Assembly: GCA_900696645.1 (NCBI GenBank)
Contig: CAADGV010000033.1
Span: forward strand, 62,001-126,000
Origin: an uncultured Chlorobiota bacterium
GTDB lineage: Bacteria; Bacteroidota; Ignavibacteria; UBA10030; UBA6906
DNA: 64,000 nt
Direction of reading: 5' to 3'
Shown here: positions 43,184 through 50,872 of the stretch, one piece after another
How positions within the stretch are numbered: the first letter of the stretch is position 1
Layout: every line of letters starts with the position of its first letter
Notes under the pieces: model-generated
Database searches by the model: none
What the model was told of the DNA's origin: nothing
The model's input: only the letters and a program-made list of their open reading frames with translations
Made by a program: the position numbers and the translations under genes

Positions 43184-45127
43184 ATGAGCGTGCACGTATT
43201 TGTTGCGATGCCCTTCGGAGTGAAGGAGGGCATTGATTTCAACAAAGTCTACTCCGACCTGATCAAGCCTGCGCTTGAATCTGCGGGCTTTGATGTGTTC
43301 CGCGCAGACGAAGAAATCCGTGGCGGGAATATCCGGACGGATATGTTTCAGGAACTTCTGCTTGCCGATCTTGTCGTCGCCGATCTTTCCATCGACAATC
43401 CCAACGTGTGGTACGAGTTGGGTGTACGTCATGCGCTTCGATCTCGCGGTGTCATTCAAATTCAATCCGGCCGAACCTACACGCCGTTCGACATCTATAC
43501 AGATCGTTCGCTACGATACCATCTCAACGATGGTGTGCCCGATCCTGAGTTTCTTGAAGCGGATCGTGCAGCGATAGCGGCGATGGCGAAAGAGACGATT
43601 GAGTCATGGCGCGGGCGGAAGATCAGCCCGGTCTATCAAAATCTTCGTTATCTCAAGGAACCGGACTGGAAGTCGCTACGCGTCGAGGAAGCAAACGAAT
43701 TCTGGGAAGCGTTTGAGGGGTGGGAGAAGAGAATCAAAATTGCGATGAAGAAACAACGGCCCGGCGATATTGTCACGCTGGCTGATGAAGCCCCGTCACG
43801 CATTTTGCATCTCGAAGCATATCGTTCTGCGGGTAATGCGCTTCTCAAGCTGGGCAGATTTTCGTTTGCTATTGAACAAATTGAACGGGCGCTTGAAATC
43901 GAACCTGCCGACAAAGAAAGTCTCAGGAAGAAAGGAGTACTTCTTGGCAGACTGGGGCGGCACGAAGAGGCAAGTGTGCTTTTGGAAGAATTGCTCAAGA
44001 GTGCTCCTGACGATGCAGAGACCGAGGCGCTGCTCGGAAGAGTGAAGAAGGATCAATGGGTGAAAACGTGGCGCGCTGAAGGGAAGAGTCCCGAAGCAAT
44101 GAAAGAGGATGCGGCATATGAGGATGGATTGCTGCGTCAGTCGATAGCGCAATACAGGGAAGCGTTCATGAATGATCCGGGTAACTATTTCCCCGGCATC
44201 AATGCCTTGACGCTCTCGCATCTTCTTCACCATCTTGTCGGTGGTGATGAGGATGACCTTGCTCGACAGACACTTGAGGGGGGAGTTCGCTGGGCGGTAC
44301 AGTCGGTACTTGCAAAAGAAAAACCTGAATCGCCCGACTACTGGGCACGTGTCACGATTGGCGATCTTGAGTTGCTGCAAGGCGATGCGGACAAGATTGT
44401 CAGGGCGTACAAGAATGCCGTCTCAGTGGCAGAAAAAGACTGGTTTGCGCTCGATTCATCCCGCCAGCAACTCGTCCTGCTTCATCAATTGGGCTTCCGT
44501 CCGGCGGAAGTTGAAGCCGCACTTTCCGTTTTCTCACGGGCGTTGAACAAGCTCAATCCGCCGTGGAGCCCGCGCAATGTCTTTCTCTTTTCCGGGCACA
44601 TGGTTGATGCGCCCGATCGGCCCGTTCCCCGGTTTCCGCCAAGCAAGGAGGATTCAGTTGCCGCTGCGATTTCAGCAACACTTGAAGAGCTGAATGCTGG
44701 ACCCGAGGATTTGGCAATTTGCAGCGGCGCTTGTGGCGGTGACCTTCTGTTCGATGAGGCATGTTTGGCGCGAGGTTCCCGGCTTGAAATGCGGCTTCCA
44801 TTTGGCGAACCGGAATTTCTCCAACGCTCGGTGAGCTTTGCCGGTGAAGAGTGGAGCAAGAAATTCTTTGAAGTGAAAGCTCACCCCAATACCAATGTCC
44901 TGTTCATGCAAGAAGAACTCGGTCCGACTGCCAAAAACCAAAACCCGTTTGCGCGGAACAATGTCTGGCAGTTGAACACGGCACTTTCGCATGGCCCTGA
45001 ACGACTGACCTGCATTTGTTTGTGGGATGGAAAGGGAGGAGACGGCCCGGGCGGGACCCAACATATGATTCAGGAAGCAGAGAAACGGTCCGGAAGAATC
45101 CGGATTCTGGATATCAACACACTCTAA
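43184..45127 (+). CDS. Deoxyribosyltransferase-like, TPR and SLOG-like domain protein
   Basis: A 647-residue cytosolic protein. Residues 1-145 form a flavodoxin-like domain of the nucleoside 2-deoxyribosyltransferase/TIR-like group: HVFVAMPFG at 4-12, RADEEIRGGNI at 40-50, and ADLSIDNPNVWYELGVRHAL at 66-85 with the candidate catalytic Glu78. Residues about 205-450 are TPR-type helices (SAGNALLKLGRFSFAIEQIERAL). Residues 465-645 are Rossmann-like with FLFSGHMVD and CSGACGGDLLFDEA (513-526), resembling SLOG nucleotide-binding domains. Such TPR-SLOG proteins occur in predicted conflict systems. It could generate or sense a nucleotide signal. It is 18 bases after the CHAP gene and 8 bases before the patatin gene. 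Confidence 0.8.
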   Translation: MSVHVFVAMPFGVKEGIDFNKVYSDLIKPALESAGFDVFRADEEIRGGNIRTDMFQELLLADLVVADLSIDNPNVWYELGVRHALRSRGVIQIQSGRTYTPFDIYTDRSLRYHLNDGVPDPEFLEADRAAIAAMAKETIESWRGRKISPVYQNLRYLKEPDWKSLRVEEANEFWEAFEGWEKRIKIAMKKQRPGDIVTLADEAPSRILHLEAYRSAGNALLKLGRFSFAIEQIERALEIEPADKESLRKKGVLLGRLGRHEEASVLLEELLKSAPDDAETEALLGRVKKDQWVKTWRAEGKSPEAMKEDAAYEDGLLRQSIAQYREAFMNDPGNYFPGINALTLSHLLHHLVGGDEDDLARQTLEGGVRWAVQSVLAKEKPESPDYWARVTIGDLELLQGDADKIVRAYKNAVSVAEKDWFALDSSRQQLVLLHQLGFRPAEVEAALSVFSRALNKLNPPWSPRNVFLFSGHMVDAPDRPVPRFPPSKEDSVAAAISATLEELNAGPEDLAICSGACGGDLLFDEACLARGSRLEMRLPFGEPEFLQRSVSFAGEEWSKKFFEVKAHPNTNVLFMQEELGPTAKNQNPFARNNVWQLNTALSHGPERLTCICLWDGKGGDGPGGTQHMIQEAEKRSGRIRILDINTL

Positions 45128-45135
45128 GAAATATC

Positions 45136-46260
45136 ATGACAGTACAAGAACGGATCGCTGTCCCCGGCCCGAAGAAGATTCTCGCATTGGACGGCGGAGG
45201 AATCAGAGGAATTCTCACAATTGAAATCCTTGCTGCAATCGAAAAGACACTGCGGGAACACGTCAACAAGAAAGACATGGTTCTCGCCGACTATTTTGAT
45301 TTTGTGGCGGGCACAAGTACAGGCGCCATCATTTCCACATGCATCTCATTGGGCATGCCGGTTGATGCAATACGCAAATTCTATACTGACAGCGGCGCGG
45401 AGATGTTTGACAAAGCATTCTTCCTCAAACTTCTTCATCACAAATACAGCGACGAGAAGCTGAAGGGGAAACTTCAGGAAGTGATTGGAAAGAACACGAC
45501 CCTGGGCTCGGACAAGCTGAAAACATTGCTTCTGCTTGTGATGCGCAACGCAACAACGGATTCCCCGTGGCTCGTGACGAATAATCCGGCTGCAAAGTAC
45601 AATCGACCGGAACGGCGCCAAAACCCCGGTGATTGCAATCTTGATATCCCTCTCTGGCAACTCGTTCGTGCAAGTACTGCTGCCCCGGTATTCTTTCCGC
45701 CGGAAGAAGTTCAGTTTGGAAAGAAGAAGTTCATCTTTGTTGACGGGGGGATCACGACGTACAACAACCCGGCGTTTGCTGCATTCCTCACCGCTACGGT
45801 TGAGCCGTACAACGTGAACTGGAAGACCGGTGAGCAGGAGATGCTCGTCGTCTCCGTCGGAACGGGCGTATCACCTGATGCGAATGAGAATCTAGATGCA
45901 TCCAATATGAACCTCGTGTACAATGCGAGCCGCATACCTTCCGCTTTAATGCTCGCCGCTTCCAATGAACAGGATTTCTTGTGCCGGACGTTTGGCCGTT
46001 GTGTTTCCGGTTTGCCGATTGATCGTGAGGTCGGGGACATGATTGACAAGCGGGGTCCAGTTCAGCCAAAACTCTTCACGTACATGCGATTCAATGCCGA
46101 GCTCTCAAGGCAAGGATTGAATGACTTGGGTCTTTCCGACATCAATCCCAAAGATGTACAGAAGATGGACTCGGTTGAACACATCAATAAGCTTCAACGC
46201 GTGGGAAGGGCGGTTGGGGCAAGATATGTTACAGCAGACTGTTTCTCAGGGTTCCGGTGA
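45136..46260 (+). CDS. Patatin-like phospholipase (CapV-like)
   Basis: A 374-residue soluble lipase. The oxyanion loop is DGGGIRG at 19-25, the Ser nucleophile is Ser61 in GTSTG, and the dyad Asp is Asp203 in FVDGG. No signal peptide is present, so it would act on the inner face of the membrane. Patatins are known effectors of CBASS (CapV) and other abortive-infection systems. No CD-NTase gene is visible in the window, so the activating signal would have to come from another gene, such as the TIR or deoxyribosyltransferase-like proteins (inference). It is the last plus-strand gene of the island. Confidence 0.9.
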   Translation: MTVQERIAVPGPKKILALDGGGIRGILTIEILAAIEKTLREHVNKKDMVLADYFDFVAGTSTGAIISTCISLGMPVDAIRKFYTDSGAEMFDKAFFLKLLHHKYSDEKLKGKLQEVIGKNTTLGSDKLKTLLLLVMRNATTDSPWLVTNNPAAKYNRPERRQNPGDCNLDIPLWQLVRASTAAPVFFPPEEVQFGKKKFIFVDGGITTYNNPAFAAFLTATVEPYNVNWKTGEQEMLVVSVGTGVSPDANENLDASNMNLVYNASRIPSALMLAASNEQDFLCRTFGRCVSGLPIDREVGDMIDKRGPVQPKLFTYMRFNAELSRQGLNDLGLSDINPKDVQKMDSVEHINKLQRVGRAVGARYVTADCFSGFR

Positions 46261-46278
46261 CGCCTCATTTCCTGGTTG

Positions 46279-46647
46279 TTAGCGGCTGATTCTGAACGAT
46301 CCAAAATCAATCAAGGAGTTGCTTACAAACTGGCCATCAAACCGTATTGCACCCGAGGGCCGTTGGATATTGATTGATATCGTTCGGTTGTTGAAGGACC
46401 CTGTAAGGCTGGAGACAATTGAATTCAACGTCTCAGTGCCAGCAAAAACTCCTGTGTTCACATTGATATTTGCCGAGTCGGCGTTGAAATCAAAAGTGTG
46501 ATTCGGGTCGGCAACATTCGTCCAGGAAGCACCGTTGATGGGTGGAATGAAGGTCAGGTCGGCGGGGGCGGGATCTGTGGTGGAGCAACTCGCCAATATG
46601 ACGATAGAGCCGACAAAGAAAACTAACATGTAATTCAACGTTCTCAT
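46279..46647 (-). CDS. Small lipoprotein, unknown
   Basis: A 122-residue lipoprotein: MRTLNYMLVFFVGSIVILASC with the lipobox LASC, then a beta-rich mature part (DFNADSANINVNTGVFAG, GSFNNRTISINIQRPSGAIRFDG) like small outer-membrane-anchored proteins of Bacteroidota. ATG 46647 has GAGG before it. A GTG 13 codons upstream overlaps the previous stop as GTGA and is the alternative start. It is convergent with the patatin gene, with 18 bases between the stops. Confidence 0.7.
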   Translation of the reverse strand: MRTLNYMLVFFVGSIVILASCSTTDPAPADLTFIPPINGASWTNVADPNHTFDFNADSANINVNTGVFAGTETLNSIVSSLTGSFNNRTISINIQRPSGAIRFDGQFVSNSLIDFGSFRISR

Positions 46648-46682
46648 ATCGACCTCATAATTGTGGCGAAAGGCGTTGTTTT

Positions 46683-47693
46683 TCACGGCTTGAGTTTTGC
46701 AAGCAGGGCGTTAGTGATAGCATCAAGTTGTTGAAGTTTTGTATTCAAAGCCTCGACACGCTTTGGCGTTGTTTGCTTGATTTCTGCCCGTATCCGTTCG
46801 ACTTCATCCTTGTCGGCAATCCTCTTGTTGTTGATATCCATGACTTTGACGAACATCTCGTTGAACACGAACACATCATTGCTGTGTATATCCTTCAGGG
46901 CGAATCGTAAAATTCCCTCGGTTTCTCGCGTAAGTTCCGGATTGTGCCAGACCGCATCCACGTCCTGGATAATAGCGCTTTGATTGATTGTCAGGCTATC
47001 GTGTATCTGATTGTACGCTATCACCGTGACTCCGAGCTCTTCTTCGACGCGTTTGTTCCCGTACGCGAGTTCGGGCAAATAGCTGCACAAAGTGTTGAGT
47101 TTTTGTGCCCGAACGAAGAACTCCCTCAACATTCTTGATATATGGAGGAAAGATTTCCGCTTTTCATCACCGCGATCCGGCTGATTTGATACGCTGGCTA
47201 TGGAAGTCACAAGTTCTTCCATTTTTCTTTCTCGGCTGCTTGCATCGTTCACAAGTCCCCGAGTCATGCGGACACTCCACACCTTGATGGAATTGTCGAA
47301 GTTCTGAAACGTGACGGCAATCCGGTATTCTCCACTGCTTGTATCATCGTAGACCTCACCGAACACAACTGTGTTAGCGTCGTATGCTTTCAGCGTATCC
47401 AAGGTTGTTTGTGAGATGCCATCAAGCCGTTGTACGGCTTTTTCGTTGTCCTTGTGAGAGATAAGCCGGGCAAAATTGCGGCGCTCAAGAACCGTGCAGA
47501 ATCCCTTTTGTGCAAGCTTTTCCTCAAACTCATTTGTAAAACGTTGGGTGATAAGATTGCGCAATCCGTTTCGCGTTGTGAAGTCCCAGACATAGCATCG
47601 AATGGAGTCGGGCGGGATGGCGCCAGCCGTAGAAACGACAAGAGAGAGAAGTATGATGAGGTAAGACTTGCGAATCGTTCTTACTGGAGGCAT
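46683..47693 (-). CDS. CsgG/FlgO-like exported protein
   Basis: A 336-residue protein with a signal peptide (YLIILLSLVVSTAGA). A CsgG-type domain covers about 30-170: CYVWDFTTRNGLRNLITQRF, FCTVLERRNFARLI, and YDANTVVFGEVYD. A long helical C-terminal part ends in a coiled-coil-like stretch (RVEALNTKLQQLDAIT). The family includes curli secretion channels and LpoB-like lipoproteins, but no lipobox is seen here. It overlaps the upstream membrane protein by 13 bases and precedes the small lipoprotein. Confidence 0.72.
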   Translation of the reverse strand: MPPVRTIRKSYLIILLSLVVSTAGAIPPDSIRCYVWDFTTRNGLRNLITQRFTNEFEEKLAQKGFCTVLERRNFARLISHKDNEKAVQRLDGISQTTLDTLKAYDANTVVFGEVYDDTSSGEYRIAVTFQNFDNSIKVWSVRMTRGLVNDASSRERKMEELVTSIASVSNQPDRGDEKRKSFLHISRMLREFFVRAQKLNTLCSYLPELAYGNKRVEEELGVTVIAYNQIHDSLTINQSAIIQDVDAVWHNPELTRETEGILRFALKDIHSNDVFVFNEMFVKVMDINNKRIADKDEVERIRAEIKQTTPKRVEALNTKLQQLDAITNALLAKLKP

Positions 47694-48250
47694 GGTCGAA
47701 TGCTTTTGTCGCTATCTACTTGAACAGATGTCGTACAAGTTCTGAATTGGCTTTTCAGTACGACCTTCTGGCCGCTTGCCCGTTCTTCCATTCGAAGCAC
47801 GACAAACGTCAGCCCTTCTTCGACGACGTCAGCCGGTTTTCCATCAACCGTTATGTCGGCGTTTGTCAGGTCGGACGGAATATGAAGAGTTATTCGATGA
47901 TGCTTTTTTGGGATGGTATCCTTTTGAAGAGCCTCGGAAGTCTTCTCCTCCTTCGGTTGTGAATGGTCGGCATCTCCAAGGGCAGGTTTCTCTTGTTCAA
48001 TGTGAGCAACCTCGGGATTGCGTGTGTGCTGCCAGAACCCAAGCGCGATAACAAGGAGGGCAATCACGAAACCGAAGTTGACGGCGCGTTTTGTTAATTC
48101 GGCAGCTGCCTTCTTGGACAATTGGGGCAGGATTCCTGTCTTGAGAAGTACGGTGAGAATTCCGAAGAACAGCATAATTGCGAAGCCAATCAGCACAAGC
48201 GGATGCTGAAGGAAGGGAGCGACATCCTTGAATGGCTGCAGGAATTCCAC
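47681..48250 (-). CDS. Membrane protein with periplasmic beta domain, unknown
   Basis: A 189-residue protein with two membrane segments (PLVLIGFAIMLFFGILTVLL and FGFVIALLVIALGFW). A charged linker follows (EEKTSEALQKDTIPKK), then a C-terminal beta-rich region that looks like a PEGA-type domain (HIPSDLTNADITVDGKPADV). I chose GTG 48250 because AAGGAAAG precedes it. The open frame continues upstream to 48460, but that extension reads through the tRNA-Pro gene and terminator and is not protein-like. It overlaps the CsgG-like gene by 13 bases. Confidence 0.65.
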   Translation of the reverse strand: MEFLQPFKDVAPFLQHPLVLIGFAIMLFFGILTVLLKTGILPQLSKKAAAELTKRAVNFGFVIALLVIALGFWQHTRNPEVAHIEQEKPALGDADHSQPKEEKTSEALQKDTIPKKHHRITLHIPSDLTNADITVDGKPADVVEEGLTFVVLRMEERASGQKVVLKSQFRTCTTSVQVDSDKSIRPCLQ

Positions 48251-48383
48251 GTTTGGCTTTCCTTGTTCGGTTGTCGTAAAAGGACTTTCAGAGAACAGAT
48301 TGCAGTAGAATAACCTAAGTTCGGTAACAAAAAGCAAGGAGGCAGGAAGGTACGCATTGAGGAACAAGAACCTCCAAAAGACG

Positions 48384-48410
48384 AAAAGGGACTCATCCGA
48401 GTCCCTCTTT
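48384..48410 (-). terminator. Intrinsic terminator of the tRNA-Pro transcript
   Basis: On the minus strand a 7-bp stem (GGGACTC/GAGTCCC, 48405-48399 and 48394-48388) with a GGAT loop is followed by TTTT. It lies just downstream of the tRNA 3' end. Confidence 0.8.
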
Positions 48411-48414
48411 GCTG

Positions 48415-48488
48415 TCGGGGCGGGGGGATTTGAACCCCCGGCCTCTTGGTCCCGAACCAAGCGCGCTACCGGGCTGCGCTACGCCCCG
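48415..48488 (-). tRNA. tRNA-Pro (anticodon CGG)
   Basis: A complete cloverleaf of 74 bases without encoded CCA. The acceptor stem is CGGGGCG paired with CGCCCCG plus discriminator A; the D arm is GCGCAGCCCGGTAGCGC. The anticodon arm is CTTGG-TTCGGGA-CCAAG with CGG at the anticodon position, and the T arm is GGGGGTTCAAATCCCCC. It marks the right side of the accessory island; its 3' end faces the island. Confidence 0.96.
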
Positions 48489-48527
48489 ATTTTTCTTCAT
48501 TAAAGTTACTGATAATTCGAATCCGAA

Positions 48528-49715
48528 TCAACGGGAAAGTTTCCCGCCGGAAATAGCCTCTCGGAGGGATTTGCAGAGATGATCAATATGACTTTTCTCG
48601 ACAATGAGCGGAGGCAAAAAACGCAGCACATTTCCATGCGTGCAATTGATGATGATACGCCGTTCCAGCATTGCATCAACAATTGATTTACCCGGGAAGG
48701 AAAGCTCCATTCCCTCCATCAATCCTTTTCCGCGAACCTGCTTGATTGCATCGGGCATTTCGGATTGCAGCATATTCAATTGTTGAATGAAATATGAACC
48801 TGTGTCCGCTGCGTTCTTCATTAATCCGTTCTCAACAACTTCCTGTAGCACAACTTTTCCGGCTGCGCATGCGACCGGATTGCCGCCGAAGGTCGTGCCA
48901 TGATTACCGGGCTTCAGCACGTCCATCAACTGTTCGCTGACGAGAATTGCGCCTAACGGCAGTCCGCCTCCGAGTGGCTTGGCAAGCGTAACGATGTCCG
49001 GCTTCAAATCATAGTGGTCGGCAGCGAGGAATTTCCCTGTCCTCCCTATGCCGGATTGTACTTCATCAGCAATAATGAGAAAACCGAATCTCTCCTTAAG
49101 TTCGTTCAGTCCTCCAGCAAACTCACGGCTCAGCTCGTTTATTCCGCCCTCTCCTTGAATGATTTCGAGAAATACGGCAGCCGTCTTCTCGGAAATCAAG
49201 GCGCTCAGTTGATCTGCATCGTTGAAGGGAATGTTGGCACATCCTCCAAGAAACGGTCCGAATCCTTCGCGGTAGTCCGCATTCGTCATCATCGAGAGCG
49301 CCCCCATCGTCCGCCCGTGGAAGCTCTCTTGCATCGTCACGATTTGTGAACGTCCGTTGGCGTTGCCCCACTTGCGCGCCAGCTTCAATGCTCCTTCGCA
49401 TGCCTCAGCACCGCTGTTACAAAAGAAGACGCCGCTGTATCCGGTTATGCTTCTCAGTCTTTCAGCAAGTTCAATTTGTGGTTCTTGAAGGAAATAGTTC
49501 GAAATGTGAATGTACTCTTCCACTTGCTGCCGGATAGCCGTGATCACGCCTTCGTGTCCGTAGCCGAGGGCATTAACGGCGACTCCGCCGAGGAAATCGA
49601 GATAGGCGTTGCCGTCCTTGTCGAAGAGGTACATCCCTTCTCCTCTGACAATCTCGATGGGAAAGCGTTTGTACGTATGAAGAAAAGCGGCTTGGTCGCG
49701 TTCGGACAGCGTCAT
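48528..49715 (-). CDS. argD: Acetylornithine aminotransferase
   Basis: A 395-residue class III PLP aminotransferase converting N-acetylglutamate semialdehyde to N-acetylornithine. The motif [18 protein letters not shown] holds the PLP-ring Asp; the PLP lysine is in [31 protein letters not shown] follows. Divergent from argC, with 119 bases between start codons and overlapping promoters. No other class III gene is nearby, so the arginine role is clear. Confidence 0.95.
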   Translation of the reverse strand: MTLSERDQAAFLHTYKRFPIEIVRGEGMYLFDKDGNAYLDFLGGVAVNALGYGHEGVITAIRQQVEEYIHISNYFLQEPQIELAERLRSITGYSGVFFCNSGAEACEGALKLARKWGNANGRSQIVTMQESFHGRTMGALSMMTNADYREGFGPFLGGCANIPFNDADQLSALISEKTAAVFLEIIQGEGGINELSREFAGGLNELKERFGFLIIADEVQSGIGRTGKFLAADHYDLKPDIVTLAKPLGGGLPLGAILVSEQLMDVLKPGNHGTTFGGNPVACAAGKVVLQEVVENGLMKNAADTGSYFIQQLNMLQSEMPDAIKQVRGKGLMEGMELSFPGKSIVDAMLERRIIINCTHGNVLRFLPPLIVEKSHIDHLCKSLREAISGGKLSR

Positions 49716-49746
49716 GGGGTCCCCAAAAAATCATTAAAGAAAATAC

Positions 49747-49775
49747 TTGCATAATTATACGAGAAAATGTATAAT
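49747..49775 (+). promoter_or_regulatory. argC-operon promoter
   Basis: TTGCAT (49747-49752), a 17-base spacer and a perfect TATAAT (49770-49775). Transcription would start near 49782, about 50 bases before argC. Confidence 0.7.
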
Positions 49776-49782
49776 CATGCAA
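49754..49782 (-). promoter_or_regulatory. argD promoter overlapping the argC promoter
   Basis: On the minus strand TTGCAT (49782-49777), 17 bases and TATAAT (49759-49754). It has the same boxes and spacing as the plus-strand promoter, superimposed by the symmetry of the site. The start would be about 30 bases before the argD ATG. Confidence 0.68.
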
Positions 49783-49834
49783 TTCGTTTCCGGCCTCCCG
49801 TGCGGACGAAATAGAAGAGGTACTTATACAGGAA

Positions 49835-50872
49835 GTGAAACGTTCATTGATACGCGTCGGCGTTGTCGGAGCATCAGGATATTCCGGCCTCGAATTGCTC
49901 AAGCTCTTGCTCGGGCATCCCAAAGTACAGATTGTCGGCCTGTTCGGCAACTCCTCTGCAGGGAAGAAAATTGACGAGGTTCATCCCTCTCTCCGCAACG
50001 TTTTTTCGCTCGACGTTCAGGAATTCGCCGCAGCGGCGCTGCGCGGCATCGATGTATTGTTTGTCGCGCTTCCATCCGGTCAGGCGATGCCGGTTGTGCC
50101 CGAGGCTCTTGCGGTGGGTACGAGAGTGATAGATTTGGGCGGCGACTTCAGGCTTTCCGATTCTGCCATCTACCAACAATACTACGGGCACGAACACACG
50201 GCTGCAGAATATCTTCCACAGGCGGTGTACGGTTTGACGGAATGGAATTGCACCGCAATTAAGAATGCCCGTCTCGTCGCAAACCCCGGCTGTTACCCCA
50301 CAAGCATTCTACTGGCACTGTTACCTCTTGTGAAAGCAGAACTTCTCAACGTCTCATCGGTTGCCATCACATCGTACAGCGGCACGTCGGGAGCGGGGAA
50401 GTTGGTGGCGGAGAAGATGATGTTCTTTGAAGTGAACGAAAGTGTTCGTGCGTACAAAGTCGGCTCGCACCAGCATATTCCTGAAATTGGACAATATCTC
50501 AAAACTTTTGGCGGGGTTGATGTTTCGTTTTCGTTTGTGCCGCATTTACTTCCGGTAAGCCGCGGCATATACACGACGATCCATGCGCCGTTGAAAAATG
50601 GAGTCGGCGAGAGAGAAGTTGCTACAACGTTTCAGTCGAGCTATGCGTCATCCCGATTTGTGAGAATGGTTGCCCCCGACGTTCCTGAAATGAAGAATGT
50701 CGAGCATACGAATTTCTGTGACATCGGTTTCTCGGTTGAAGGCAATCGCCTCGTTCTTCTTTCAACGATCGACAATCTCGGCAAAGGGGCGGCGGGACAA
50801 GCCGTTCAGAATATGAATGTCATGTTTGATCTTCCACAGTCAGAAGGATTGATGCCATGCTACCAGCGTTAG
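49835..50872 (+). CDS. argC: N-acetyl-gamma-glutamyl-phosphate reductase
   Basis: A 345-residue NADPH enzyme of arginine synthesis. The Rossmann motif is GVVGASGYSGLELLKLL, the catalytic Cys lies in VANPGCYPTSILLALLPL, and the partner His in HQHIPEIGQ. It starts at GTG. Its end overlaps argJ by 16 bases. First gene of argCJBRGH. Confidence 0.95.
   Translation: MKRSLIRVGVVGASGYSGLELLKLLLGHPKVQIVGLFGNSSAGKKIDEVHPSLRNVFSLDVQEFAAAALRGIDVLFVALPSGQAMPVVPEALAVGTRVIDLGGDFRLSDSAIYQQYYGHEHTAAEYLPQAVYGLTEWNCTAIKNARLVANPGCYPTSILLALLPLVKAELLNVSSVAITSYSGTSGAGKLVAEKMMFFEVNESVRAYKVGSHQHIPEIGQYLKTFGGVDVSFSFVPHLLPVSRGIYTTIHAPLKNGVGEREVATTFQSSYASSRFVRMVAPDVPEMKNVEHTNFCDIGFSVEGNRLVLLSTIDNLGKGAAGQAVQNMNVMFDLPQSEGLMPCYQR

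Larger units (their letters stand above)
49747..49782. promoter_or_regulatory. Probable ArgR operator (paired ARG boxes)
   Basis: A 14-bp inverted repeat with one mismatch and an 8-base spacer. Each arm contains an ARG-box-like element (TGCATAATTATACG at 49748-49761 and TGTATAATCATGCA at 49768-49781), centres about 20 bases apart, close to the spacing bound by ArgR hexamers. argR is encoded in the downstream operon. Confidence 0.65.

Noticed and set aside
43184..46260. CBASS operon
   Set aside because: The patatin resembles CapV, but I see no CD-NTase, Cap2/Cap3 or HORMA/TRIP13 gene in the window.
48251..48460. In-frame extension of the 47681-48250 gene through the tRNA-Pro gene
   Set aside because: It would start inside the tRNA, reads through a terminator, and its residues mirror the tRNA sequence. 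The GTG at 48250 has its own ribosome site.
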